A DNA stretch of 64,000 bases from assembly GCA_905250075.1 (NCBI GenBank), contig CAJNOP010000011.1:1-64000 (forward strand), in the 5' to 3' direction. Positions 30,601-42,169 of the stretch are shown here, piece after piece. The translations under genes and the position numbers were made by a program. Source of the DNA: Rotaria sp. Silwood1 (lineage: Eukaryota; Rotifera; Eurotatoria; Philodinida; Philodinidae). The notes below the pieces were generated by a model. The model saw only the letters and a list, made by a program, of their open reading frames with translations. It did no database searches and was not told where the DNA came from. Every line of letters starts with the position of its first letter. Position 1 is the first letter of the stretch.

Positions 30601-33600
30601 TCTTCTAATTCATCATCATCAATTACAATACAATTATGAAAGAAATTTTCTGGTCGTTTATTAACAGTATCAATAGAATTTGTTGTATGAATTGATGGTT
30701 CTGATTCATGACTATTTAATTTTGATTTTTGAAGAACTAACAAATATAATATGAGAGAAAAAAGAATTAATTTAAAAAAAAACACAAAATTAAAAGTTAC
30801 CTTTGTGTTCTTTTGATTTTTGTTTAATAATTTTTGTTTGTAATTGATTATTTAATGATAAATTTGTTTGTTTTGTATCTAAACGTTTTATTTTCTTTGG
30901 TTTTTTCTTTATTTGTTGATTATGATCATTTAAAACTGCAGTTGTTGATTCTGAATTTCGAATAGGTGAATCGATTGGCTAAATATTAAACATCTTATAT
31001 GATTATTTCAATTGATAGGTTTTTTTTTAAAATTTTACTCGTAATGGTTTGGATGGAATTTTCATATATACTTTTGATTTGGTTGTTGTTGTTGATGAAA
31101 TAGAATTAGAATTTAAAGTTTTTGATGTTGAAGATTTTAATTGTTGATGATTTTGAAAAGAATTTAATTTTTGTTCAGCTAATGTCATATGAACGAAGGC
31201 AGATTTTTCTTTCGATGTTTGTGTTTGTAGAATATACTTTTGTTTATTATTAATTGAAGAAGATTTTATTCGGTGTTCTAAAAAAAAAAATTGAATTTCA
31301 ATTAAATGAAAACAAAAATAAACAAACAATTTACGAGAAAATCTATGTTCTTCATTTGATAAATTTCTTTTTTGATTTTGTTTTTTTGATATTGTTGATT
31401 GTAAATTATTATTTGATGATCTTCGAGAAGGTTTCTGAAAGCCAAAAAAAAAACAAAACCAAGCTTTTTTGTTTAATTAAGTAATATATATATGTCTATA
31501 AGCTAACTTGAATATTTGTTTGTATTGATGATATTCGTGTTTCAAGTGGACGTATTGTATCTTCATTATTTTTTAATACCATTGTTAATAATGGTGGTAT
31601 AATTGTTTTAGTTTGTTCTTTTGTTCGATTAGATTTTGGAACTAATTGTAAAGATTTTGTTTTTATAGTTGGACTTATTGGTTTCTTTTTAACATCCTCA
31701 TATGAACGACATTTATTTATTGGTGGTGGAACTTTATGTATTTGAATAGCACAATTTGGTATACGAGTTTTTGCTTTTACTTTAGCTATGATATCATCTA
31801 AGTTTTTATCACTTGTAGTTTGATTTGATTCAGTTGAAGATTTTGTTGATGAAAAATCAATTTGACCATCTAATTGTGGTGGATAATGAAATATATTATT
31901 ATCAAAACTTATTGGTTCAGTTTTAAGAGGACGATGAATAAATGTAACAAGTAGATCTTCAGCATGAGTTGTAGAAGGATCTTCAACTAGACAAAAATAA
32001 ATTCAAATTTAAGAATTTTAATTAATCGAATAGCAAGATAAATGAAAGAACTTAATGATGATTAAAATTGATATACTTGAGAAATTCGATTTCTTCTATG
32101 TCAAATTATTAAATAAAATGTGTCCGAAAGTGAATCGTAGTAGAATTAGTCATATAACACTTATTCATACTGTGTATGAGTTAATTGAAAAAAAAACAAA
32201 TATTCGTTACATATACATTGAACTAGAATGTTGATGATAATCAGCATTTTTTATTTAGCAAAGTTCTGCAGGCTGAGATAAGAATAGAACTAGAGTGTTG
32301 TTCATATTGATGAGTGTTTTTGACAAGCAATTTCGAAGATATTCCTGACACCTTTCTCGTTTAGAAGAATTAATATTGCACTGATGAGACAAATGATCAT
32401 TGAACTATTTATAACTTAGTGTATTTGTAAAAAGGTCATTCAAATTTCTGACGAGTTCAGCCATAATTGAATATATTTTTAGTACAAGCGAGAAAGTTTT
32501 GGAAGATATAAAAACAGTCGTCAGACAAAAAAAATGTTAACGATACTGTTCTCAGAATAAGATGTTTAGCCTTTTGTTTTTGCTGGCAATCGGTAGATTT
32601 CGATAAGAAAATTACGATATGGATGCAAACTAATACAATATTATGAATTAACATCGCAAATCAAGTGAACTTACGTGATTTTCAAAGATTTGAACAATTA
32701 CATAATTCTACTATGATTCACTTTTGAAAATTTCGGATTGCTCGAGGAAACTAATTTAAGCAGTTATTGACATTCTCCTTTCTCTAAAATTTTCTGTTTG
32801 AAATAAGATTCGAAATGAAGTCTTGAAAAATAATGACATTTTTTAAAATATGTTTGCTTAATATTGATTCAACTGAACATTAATCTATGAAAAAATCATA
32901 TTCAGAATAATTGATATTTTGTATTTACTCTTATTAAACTGAGATTTGTTTAGAGTAATCAAATAGCTTCGATGTTTTAATTCGATATGTGTGTAAATTC
33001 CAGAAATAAACGTCTTTTATTGAGAAATTTTTTTCTTAAGACAAAAAAAACAGAGAGACTATCTTAGCATAACTAAGTTCATAGAATATTCATCGGTACA
33101 GAATCAAATTTTAAATAATAACTATTACAAAATTGATGGATGTATCTATTATACAAAGTTTCATAGTTATAATGTTTGCTTAACATAGACTAGCTATATG
33201 TATTTTAGAATTTTTGTTCAAACTTATTATTTTCATTTCACTATTAGTACTATAGTATTGGTCACAAATATAAGACCGACATATTTTGAATGTTTTCTCT
33301 ACGATACCAAACATTTAATTTAAATACAAAGAATGATTTAAATAGCCAACGCATGTTTCTAATAAAGTGCATTCAATACTGAAATTTCAAAAAAATTTTT
33401 AACTACCAAATACGATGATTTTCAGATCACAGAAGATGTTGAGATTTTATTTTTAAGAATAATATCTTACAGAGCATAAAATCATGAATCATATAAGAGG
33501 TCATGACATCTCCTATGACATTCCATTAAAAAGAGGTATCCATTATAATAAAATTTTTAAAAAAATGCAAAAATTGTCATAGCATTGCAAAAAAATTGGT

Positions 33601-35090
33601 TTAAAAAAAAACGCATATTTCTTTTTTTGTAATGCTTATAACTTTTTTAATGAAATGTTGTAGGCAATGCAGCAGGCTTTCATGTGATTCAAAATTTTGT
33701 ACTCTTTTAGATGACACTCTTGAAACAGTTCATTATCACAGTCTTCAGAAACTTGATAAGTATCATGTTTGCTTTTACAAAAAATTTTCTCTCTTAAACT
33801 CTCCGTCCGTTTGAATAGAAAGCCATTGGTTTTGTCAAAAGCTTTTTTTAAAGGAATTCAGTGGTTTTTTTTTAAGGTCTGAATACTTGAAAACCTGCTT
33901 GCCTGAGTAAAAGAAAGACTAATTTCCCGATACTTGGCTGCTAAAAATATTCATTTCAATGCCAGCAAGAACTATTCCGCAATAGAGGGTTACCTTTGAA
34001 GGAGCAATGTAAATTTTCATAATAAAAGGCAATGGCTTTTTATTTTGGGAGAAGAAGACGTTCAGTTTATGTAAGATAGACGACCATCGGATAAGATTGT
34101 AAATCTGCTTCCATCTTAGATCTCACTTTCAATAGTTTAGAGAAAGCAGCCATGAAGTTCTGTGCGTCTCTGTTTATTAGTTTTTTATCTCATAGTGATC
34201 ATATTTACTATTAACTTTGATCCGAAACTTCGTTGAGTCATATAGGTGAGATTGTAATTAGCGTCAGTCAAACATAATGAGATAAGGTGTAGTCCAAAAA
34301 AAACTAAAGGTGTGATATTGCACCTGAGTAACTGTACAAAGTTCAAGACAAAACAACACTGGTAAATACGATCACTATGTATATTTTTAGAACATGAAAA
34401 ACTTCATCGCTTTACGCTATTCGTTTTCATAGTGAGTGTGCAAAAGAAAAAATTATGATTATTATACTTTTTTTTCATCGAAAATATCCAAAATTGATAG
34501 ACTTTAATGAAATATTTCTTATCAATACTGCTAAAAACTTTATAAATATCTGTGCGTTTCATACAACGAAGATATAGGCTTTTTGATTGTTTTTATTCAA
34601 ATGCATTTATTCCAATTATTATTATCTTACCTGTTGAATAGTCCATTTGATTGATCTCATTATCTTCATTATTATTTTCTTTACTAGTTGATTGAATAAT
34701 ATTTTCATTTTCATTTTCATCTTCATCATCATCGTCATCGATTACAGGTTGAAAATTTTCTGGTTCCCATTCAGCAAGTTTATTCAGATAATCATCATCA
34801 TTAGTTGATAATGCATCATCATTATCTTCTTCTTCTGATGATGATGAATCAGTAGATATATTTTGTTCATCATCATGTATAGGCTTTAGTTTTGGTTGAT
34901 AACGTAAGAATGAACGTGATACTTTGGCATTATTTGATGGTTGTTCTGGAGGTAATGATTTAAAATCAAAACTTGTTTTATTTGAAATACTTTTGAAACG
35001 ACGTTCAAGTAACTGACGAATTCGTTGTGAATTTAAATCAACATTAATTAATAAACAACAATCATTATAGAATAATGATTTATAAGACAT
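24639..35090 (-). CDS. Unrecognised 973-aa protein, disordered N-half and helical C-half
   Basis: Twelve exons join with consistent phase: 35090-34631, 31986-31508, 31434-31335, 31277-31039, 30978-30801, 30736-30547, 28964-28233, 28179-28092, 26732-26553, 26490-26470, 24960-24894 and 24826-24639. The length sum is 2922 nt, an exact multiple of three, which supports one gene. The protein begins MSYKSLFYNDCCLLINVDLN. Residues about 80-150 are acidic (runs of Asp/Glu), and residues 150-500 are Ser/Lys/Thr-rich and probably disordered. From about residue 490 (YSISYDIRTREKLLDHAV) to the end it is helix-rich and hydrophobic, like an armadillo or other alpha-solenoid fold. One exon is a 21-nt micro-exon (NILSSSE). 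No catalytic motif, signal peptide or clear membrane segment was seen. I do not recognise the family. Splitting into two genes is possible but less likely given the phases. Confidence 0.7.
27209..27837. repeat. Fold-back element, family B, copy 2
   Basis: The left end CTCACGAGGAAACATTCCCA and inward AACTGTCACATCGCTTTTGA pair with the reverse complement of the right end (AAAAGCGATGTGACAGTTGAGAATGCTCCCTC). Long internal arms also pair: TTACTGCTGAGATATAGCATTTTTGCTGTATGTTT inverts as AAACATACAGTAAAAATGTAATATCTCAGCAGTAA. The arms are about 290 nt each around a short centre near 27515. It lies in the intron between exons 8 and 9 of the 973-aa gene. Confidence 0.85.
27880..28070. repeat. Partial family A copy
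   Basis: TCTATTCTGATTTCAATGGAG followed by ATGACATAGTGTTCTATTC and CTAATGTCTATTTTTCTAGAG matches the left part of the family A copies at 12270-12380 and 17960-18080. No right arm was found, so this looks truncated. It sits next to the family B copy in the same intron. Confidence 0.5.
28965..30546 (-). other. Intron of the 973-aa gene (1.6 kb), with a hairpin
   Basis: The donor GTAAGTATC is at 30546 and the acceptor TAATATTTAG at 28965. At about 30155-30255, GCAATGAAACGTTTTAACATA occurs again inverted as TATGTTAAAACGGTTCATTGC with a roughly 50-nt loop, giving a clear imperfect hairpin. The rest shows nothing recognisable. Confidence 0.6.
31987..34630 (-). other. First intron of the 973-aa gene (2.6 kb)
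   Basis: The donor GTAAGAT is at 34630 and the acceptor TTTTTGTCTAG at 31987. Short open frames inside (32457-32654, 33632-33814) look like chance. No repeat boundaries were resolved. Confidence 0.6.
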
Positions 35091-37150
35091 TTTGATAATA
35101 CTTATTCAACTAAAAAGGAAAATATAAAATGACATATGAAGATATGACAATTAATTTGCGTTTACATATCTGAATCAATAAATAATTTCATATTGTAATA
35201 AAAAAGAGATATTTAATCGATGATAATTATATTTTAATTACAATAGATTGTCAGATATGCAATGTTAATCGTTAATAAAATGAAAGTTAGTTGTTTCGGG
35301 TATTTTCTTTTCTCTATACTATAATAATTTTCTTTCTGGTGTAATCTGATTAGTCATTAAAGAAGAAATAAGAAAAAATAATTATAGATGTCGTCCATGT
35401 TTTATGTGACATAATACAAATTATTTACAATTGAACAATATTAAACATACATGAAAAAGTGTCAATAATGATATTGTTTTGACAATGAATGAAATAAACC
35501 TTTGATTTATTCAGAGATTCGACAATGTTTAGATTTCTGAAGAGAAGAGATTAGCAAAATTTCTAATCAGTAGCGAATTTAGAGAAGGATGTTGCGGGCA
35601 ATCATCCTCTTCTTACAGGTTTTTCTCAATTATTTCTAACAGAAAAAGCTTACATATGAGCTAATATTATCTCTAATGAACTTCCAAAGACGTTTTATGA
35701 TTATGGTCGTCCTTCCATCTCCGCCGAAGCGCCCTCTATGATAAAAACCCTTTATCCACCACGAATACTAACAAATGAGAAAGTAATTTCGAAAAGATAT
35801 TGCAAGGAAAGTAAAAAGTTTCTCTTATCTTGATATGGATCAATGAATTTATAAGTCAATAGCTGCTAGAGGTTATCGTCTTGGTTTCAGAGCGAATCGT
35901 GTCCAAGTTTAAAATTTTTCTGTTAACTAAATCTGGGTTCGACTCTGAAAACTTTTTGTTAACTGGGTCTAAGTTGGAAAATTTTGCACACGCTGAGCTG
36001 TAGTCGTTTGAGAAATATGTAGAGTGCGCTAGTCACCGAATACAAACAACCGGAAAAGAAAGTATTTCGTACCTTCGAGACGACTATCCTATTTCGATCA
36101 GAGAATTTCATTGAGAATATCAAAGTACAATTCGATCGCGTCCGAAAAAGTTGGATCAATCGGATCAGGTGTAACGGTTATTAACGTGCGGAATCTCCTT
36201 TACTATATTCGTGCGTTCACAGGTGGACTTTGTGACTACTTCGCATCATTATATTGTTTGATTGTTTCTTCTTTGTTACTGTTAGTTTATGTGTGGTCGC
36301 TCTCTCTACGATATAAAGAAGTGTGAACGAAAGATGAACACAACTAGAGATGTATGAATGACTAAATATATCATCATGCTAAGAGGCATAGTCGATACTT
36401 TCTCAGTTCATCATATCATGGTCTCAAAGACAATCAAAAAAAAAACAAATCTAATGATTCTCAGCTCAGCAGGCTCTAATGGAATTCAATCGTCAAAAAT
36501 AAAAGATTTTTGATAGTTTTTGAAAATTGATATGACTTGGAAGTAGAAGTAATTCATAGTTTCAATGAAATATATTTATGATTAGTATTTAGAAAATTCA
36601 ATAACGTTTAGAACTAACATTTAATACTGACATTTCGTAGGAAATAACGAGATTTCTCGTTAACTTCTGAAATTGATGATACAGTTTTCTTAGAATTTCT
36701 TCGTTGTACTTCAGTGATCACTGAAATAGTCTTCTCATGTATTAGTAATTTTGAAAGTTTCCTTTTTTTTCGAAAACTTTAACATACCTCTGTTGGATAT
36801 ATCGATGTCGATACTACTATCTATCTGAATGTAACTTAGTGTCGTTGAATTTTTGTTCTTGATTTTAAAATTAATTTCTACGGTTTTGTAAATTTTTCAG
36901 TTTATCGCATCATTGTGATTCGTTGTGTTCGAATAATATGTTATTGCTGTTGTTATTTTGCTTTTTCTTATCAGTGATGTTATTCAAAAAACATTACACG
37001 AAGCTTTTTCTCATACGGATGAAAGGATTACTTAAATAACAAACGTGAGGACAAATAATTAAAAATATTTTTTGTTTATCTTGTTTCATATCTTTCTTTT
37101 TCTTTTCTGATCGATCAAGAAATGATAAAAACTATACCGATTCATTTATC

Positions 37151-37796
37151 TGACGAGTGAAGGTCATCAACTGATCAAGCGCTTTTGCTGTGAGACTATG
37201 TGTATTATGTAGGTACAAACTAACTATGAATACCTTGAAATAAGTTCGACCCGGTAGCTTAATATTACAGAGATACTGCACTTTTACGATATGTTTTTAA
37301 ATGAATGCTGCTGTCCCACTCAGAAACTCCCTCAGGAACACCGGTAAAAATGATTTTCGAATTTCGACTTGAAACTTTACATAGGAACATGTCTTACCGA
37401 TCATAGTATTTTGTGAAAGTTTCAGATCTTTTTTTACTGTTCCTGTCCTTAGATACAACTGTGATAAGTTCATTTAGATAAATCAGAAGATTTGATGTTC
37501 TCATTTCAGAAAGGGAACAAATCAAAAGACCTGAAACTTTCACATAAAACTATTCTCGGTAAAGCCTGTTTCTATGTAAAGTTTCAAGTCGAAATGCGAA
37601 AATCATTTTTTCTGATGTTCCTGAGGAAACCATGGTATTCATTTAAAAACATACCGCAAAAGTGCAGTATTTCTGGAACAATAAGCTAGCGACTCGAGCT
37701 TTTTTTTTACAGTATCCATAATACATTTGTACCTATATAAAGCATGTAGCGTTAATGCAAAAGCGCTTGATCAGTTGGTGACTTTTTCTCGTGAGC
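37151..37796. repeat. Fold-back element, family B, copy 3
   Basis: The left end TGACGAGTGAAGGTCATCAA and the following CTGATCAAGCGCTTTTGC mirror the right end (GCAAAAGCGCTTGATCAGTTGGTGACTTTTTCTCGT). Internal arms pair: TATCGGT-type ends enclose ACCTGAAACTTTCACATAAAACTATTCTCGGTAAAGCCTG near 37530 against its inverse near 37390-37430. The symmetry centre is near 37470. The arms create a chance 65-codon frame at 37492-37689. Confidence 0.85.
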
Positions 37797-39379
37797 TGAA
37801 AAGGATAAATCGAAAAAAAAAATCATAGGACATTTTGTTTTTGGTTAATCTGTCTGTTGACACAGTTGTTTCGAAATTGTATATTAGAAATCTTGATTTT
37901 ATAATTAAAAAGAAGCAATAAAAGATGACGATTGAAACAATCTTTTATTTGGTTAATGACTTTGTCGATTTTATTGTTTAAGATGTTGTTGGATGAGAGA
38001 GATTAAAGCAAAAAAAAAGAGAAATGTAATAAATGAGGTCAATTCAAAGATAATAAAAAAAGAAAAGTGAATAATTCAAAATTAACTTTTGTTTTCGTTT
38101 TCTTGATTCATTCTCATTCATCTGACACTTATTAATGTCATAGATAAAAAAAGATATAGCATACCATATATGAGAGATATGATTACATCGTTATATGCTC
38201 ACGAGTTCCTGTACAATAACTATATCAAAATGATAAAAAATAAAGAACATAACATTTCATTTCTCATTTATCTAAGAACTATCTTCATATATGACCAAAT
38301 AGTTTGATATTAGATGTCTCCTACCTTCAAAATCGATTTTCAATACAGTACATGGAATCTCACTGAAATTTTCCACAAATATTTAGTACATAAAGGTAAA
38401 CTTACGGAATTTCTTTTGCGTTTCTTTTTAAACATTGGAGTTCACGAATTTTCTAGAGATCAAGATACGAAATGAAATCTCGGTCCGTACAAATATTTGT
38501 TTTTACTATACTTGAAATATGCTGTTTTTAACTTTTGGAGACATTGAAACCTCTAAAATCTTGAAAAAAAACCATCAGATGTTTTCCACAGAGTCACAGT
38601 TTAATTAAAAAATCCTTTCATTTATCCGAAGAAACGTCATATGTTCTGATAAACAAAAAAATGCAGCTCTTTAAAATGAACTATTTTTGAAACAAAGTTG
38701 TTCGAAGTTTGATAATCAGTGTAAAGTTCAGTTTTGAGAAAAATGCCAGAGAAATTTTTCTTCTTGAATATTGTTTTAAATCGATCCAAAAATGCAAACG
38801 CATGCATTAATGGTAAGTACTCGTCACACTATATCGAACTATGCTTTTCGCGGTCTACATAATGATAGGTTGCATCGGTTATCATGATTACCGTGACGTA
38901 AATTCTAATTATTGCACAACGTAAAAAATAATAATTGCTTCAACCACCTCGAGAATTTAAAAAAAAAATATCTTAAAAACTTTTGAAATTCAATAACAAC
39001 TTATATACAATGGCTTGGTTACTAATTTCACTTTATTGTTTAAAAGAATTCGATGATGAAAATCATTTGAGTGACTCACCCGAAAATTATCACATATAAT
39101 CAACGAAACTCTATTCTTTATATTTTCTTTAAACTGTTTATTCGCTAGGCAATTTTTTTAATTTATGTTATTCATCCTATTCTAAGATTCATTTTAATTC
39201 AACACTTGAATTCTTGTGATCGACACAAGCCTACAATGAATCAATGTTTATTTTAATATTCTACACTGAATGATATATAATGAAAAAAAATTTCTAATAA
39301 TATCTGTTGTTCATGTTGCTCGAGCTTCACAAAACGATCTAAGACTACATATACACATGAATATAATATAATTATATAG

Positions 39380-39754
39380 GGTTGGCCAGTCTGGCCGGAT
39401 GTCCGAATGCTTTTTTCTATCATTCAATTTCTATAATATATCAGAAAAATCTAATTTTTTTAATAGTAATAGTACGTGCATAATGCTGATGATCTAGTCT
39501 AGGATAGGAGGTTTATCTCTTGTTTGAAGCCACAATAATTAAGTGTCTTTGGAACCACCTGTTAGTAAATATCCAAAGACTTTTGGAGATACTTGATTAT
39601 TTTTGTTTTAAACAAGAAATAAACTCTTTCTTTTTGACAGATCATCAGTATTATATGAGTACTATAACTAGCAAAAAAATCAGATTTTTCTGATATACTA
39701 TAGAGACTGGTTGACTAAAAATAGCATTGAGACATCCAATCAGACTGGCCAACC
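39380..39754. mobile_element. 375-bp hairpin MITE-like element
   Basis: The left end GGTTGGCCAGTCTGGCCGGA matches the right end reverse-complemented (GGTTGGCCAGTCTGATTGGA), followed on both sides by TGTC..AATGCT. Inverted symmetry continues inward: GATGATCTAGTC..TTTATCTCTTGTTTGAA pairs with TTTAAACAAGAAATAAA..GACAGATCATC. Nearly the whole element can fold on itself. No coding capacity. Flanks are AT-rich and the target duplication is unclear. Confidence 0.8.
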
Positions 39755-40721
39755 TCATATATATTATTTCGAATTTTTTTTGTAGTCAAAGTGTTTCGAA
39801 CAGACATATGTTTATTGTGCATGCTATTAGTACAATCTAAATAGAAGAAAAACAAAAATAAATTCATGTATAATGAGTTAGATGCATAGTCATGTTGACG
39901 AAGGACGAAAAAGCATTTTAATGAATAGAGTAGTTTATTTTATTTCATATTTTATTCGTCAAAATGACAAAAGAGAAAGAAACAAAAGGTAGTTTCCATT
40001 CAAATTTAATTTTGCATTGAACAAGAAACAAAATTTTATGAGAAAGAAAGATTGACAAAATGCATAAGATTGCCTATACACAAGTCAAGTCAAGTATTTA
40101 CTTTTGCGATGTTGTTCGAGCGTTTCTAACTCAACAGTATTTTACGAGCAGAGGAAAAGAGACTGATGTCGCACCATTGCATTTTGTCACTTCTTTTGTT
40201 AATCATCCGGCATTGAGAACAAATATAAAATGGGTAAGAATGTTGTTTGAAATAAAAAATATCAACGTAAATTTAATACTCTATTTTTTTTTGTCATTAT
40301 TTAGTTCATATATCTATATTTGTCGTTTGAAATCATTATGTGAGCAAACGTATGATATTTTATGAGTAATAGACATCATAAGGTAAATATCTTTTTCATA
40401 AAATGATTTCTATATAATGTGAAAATAATTAATCATCGAAAAAAGAAAAGATAGCTGTGTCGTTTTATGGTGCAATCATGACTATTAATCACGCAATTAT
40501 TTAAAGTTTTCGTTAGATTTATTCATATAAATACTTGGAAATATAAGTAGATTATTGTTATTTTTTTGCTTTTCGTAATAAATATTATTCTACTATATAA
40601 ATAACAGTATTTTTTATTTATATCGGTTTTGATTCAATATATATACAAATAATAAACACACGTTTTTATTTTTGCTTAGTTATTTTTTTCCTTCAGATAT
40701 TTTGTTCGATAATTATTAACA

Positions 40722-41729
40722 ATGAGTTTTCATCCATCTCCATCGATTGATTGTCATACGACACCAATGGAAGTAGTATTACCACTCATACATGAAACTA
40801 TGGTTTATCCAGATCGTATTCCAAAGAATAATGCGGATACTAATGTTGATGATGAGAGAGAATCTCGTTCTTCATCAGTTAATGGTAGACATTGTTGCCA
40901 GTATCATAATTCATCTGGCCAATATATATGTCGATGTCCACCACGTTATTTGAACAAATCATTATTTTCTGAAAATTTATTCTTTATATCCCAAATAGGA
41001 ACATTGGCATTTTATCAATCTTTACTAAGTGAATTTATTGGAACAATGTTACTTACATTAATATGTACGTCCACGGGTTTACCTATTACATCTAAACCTG
41101 TACCTGATTTACATGGTGCTTTCGTTGCTGGTTTTACTATTGCAACAATTATTGTTGGTTTCGGTCATATAAGTGGTGCACATGTCAATCCGGCTGTAAC
41201 AATATCGTTTTTAGTTGCCTGTGAAATTGATGTTTTACGAGCATTATGCTATATTGGTATGCAATTACTTGGAGCTGTTAGTGGTTCTTGTCTACTAAAA
41301 TTTTTAGCACCTTCTAAGGTTCAAGGAAATTTAGGTTTGAATACAATAACTCCAGGTGTTACAGTTTCACAAGCCATTGTAGTTGAATTTATTATTACAT
41401 TTATTCTATGTTATACAGTACATGCTATTTGTGATAAAAAACGTGAAGATATTGGAGGTTCAAAAGCTTTAGCCGTTGGTTTAGCAATAACAGTTGGTTG
41501 TTTATTTGGTGGGCCTTACACTGGTGCTTCTATGAATCCAGCTCGATCATTTGGACCCGCTACTGCTTTAAATTCATGGGAAAATCATTGGGTTTATTGG
41601 TTTGGTCCTATAACTGGTTCAATTGTAGCTGCTATTGTTTATACATATGTATTAAAAAAACAAATGCCTATTGTTGTACGCACTGATTCTCGTTCACGTT
41701 CTCATATAGATAAATCAGTTAATAGTTAA
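40722..41729 (+). CDS. Aquaporin (classical AQP1/AQP4-like branch), intronless
   Basis: A single 335-codon exon encodes a six-helix MIP-family channel with both NPA boxes, SGAHVNPAVTIS and TGASMNPARSFGP. The first helix begins near YQSLLSEFIGTMLLTLICTS, after about 100 residues of cytoplasmic N-terminus that includes a cysteine cluster (HCCQYH..YICRCPP). Asn-Pro-Ala spacing, the second-half Arg after NPA and helix order fit water-selective orthodox aquaporins. At the selectivity filter, Phe (helix 2) and Arg are kept, but the usual helix-5 His is Cys (LAVGLAITVGCLFGG), and the position before the second NPA is Ala as in AQP4. The C-terminus is short and Ser/Arg-rich. The ATG is 25 nt after a strong acceptor, TTTTTTTCCTTCAG (AG at 40695-40696), suggesting a 5' leader that is spliced. 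Convergent with CFAP61. Confidence 0.93.
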   Translation: MSFHPSPSIDCHTTPMEVVLPLIHETMVYPDRIPKNNADTNVDDERESRSSSVNGRHCCQYHNSSGQYICRCPPRYLNKSLFSENLFFISQIGTLAFYQSLLSEFIGTMLLTLICTSTGLPITSKPVPDLHGAFVAGFTIATIIVGFGHISGAHVNPAVTISFLVACEIDVLRALCYIGMQLLGAVSGSCLLKFLAPSKVQGNLGLNTITPGVTVSQAIVVEFIITFILCYTVHAICDKKREDIGGSKALAVGLAITVGCLFGGPYTGASMNPARSFGPATALNSWENHWVYWFGPITGSIVAAIVYTYVLKKQMPIVVRTDSRSRSHIDKSVNS

Positions 41730-42169
41730 AAACAATTCAAAAACCAAAATATCAATACTTTAATAATTAACATTCTCATCTCTTCATACAATTTCCACTC
41801 AATAACTTGATATTTCGATAGAAGTCATATGGATTTTTAAATAGAAAGAATATTATTGTCCGGTTTTTTTTTCTTTTTGTTCTTATTAGTTTATTAACAT
41901 GTATTAGTTTCTGTTTTTTCTTTCTTCTTCTTTAATGCCTGACAAGAATTATTTCTTCTTGGAGAAACCTCTCATTCACTTCAATTACATGATTGATATA
42001 CACGCATATTTTATAGGAAAAAAAAAAGAAAAAAAAAAGAATTTTTTTTTTTGCAATATATATATTTTATTTTAGATATATTACATTCATTAAAAAAAAA
42101 GAGAAAAGATAATCAAAAGGCAAACAAAATCAAATCAATTAGATTAGGTCAGTGATCATGTATTGAGAT
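41730..42169. other. Convergent 3' region of aquaporin and CFAP61
   Basis: About 440 nt with long T and A tracts (for example 42019-42050). It probably holds both 3' UTRs. No other feature was found. Confidence 0.5.

Larger units (their letters stand above)
35091..40721. other. 5.6 kb intergenic region before the aquaporin gene
   Basis: This lies between the divergent starts of the 973-aa gene and the aquaporin gene. It contains a patch at about 35860-36340 that is less AT-rich and CpG-rich, a family B fold-back (37151-37796) and a 375-bp hairpin element (39380-39754). A plus frame at 40060-40365 (101 codons) matches no family that I know. No further gene was found. Confidence 0.5.

Noticed and set aside
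40060..40365. 101-codon plus frame upstream of aquaporin
   Set aside because: No family resemblance; the second half is hydrophobic low-complexity, and there is no join to the aquaporin exon.
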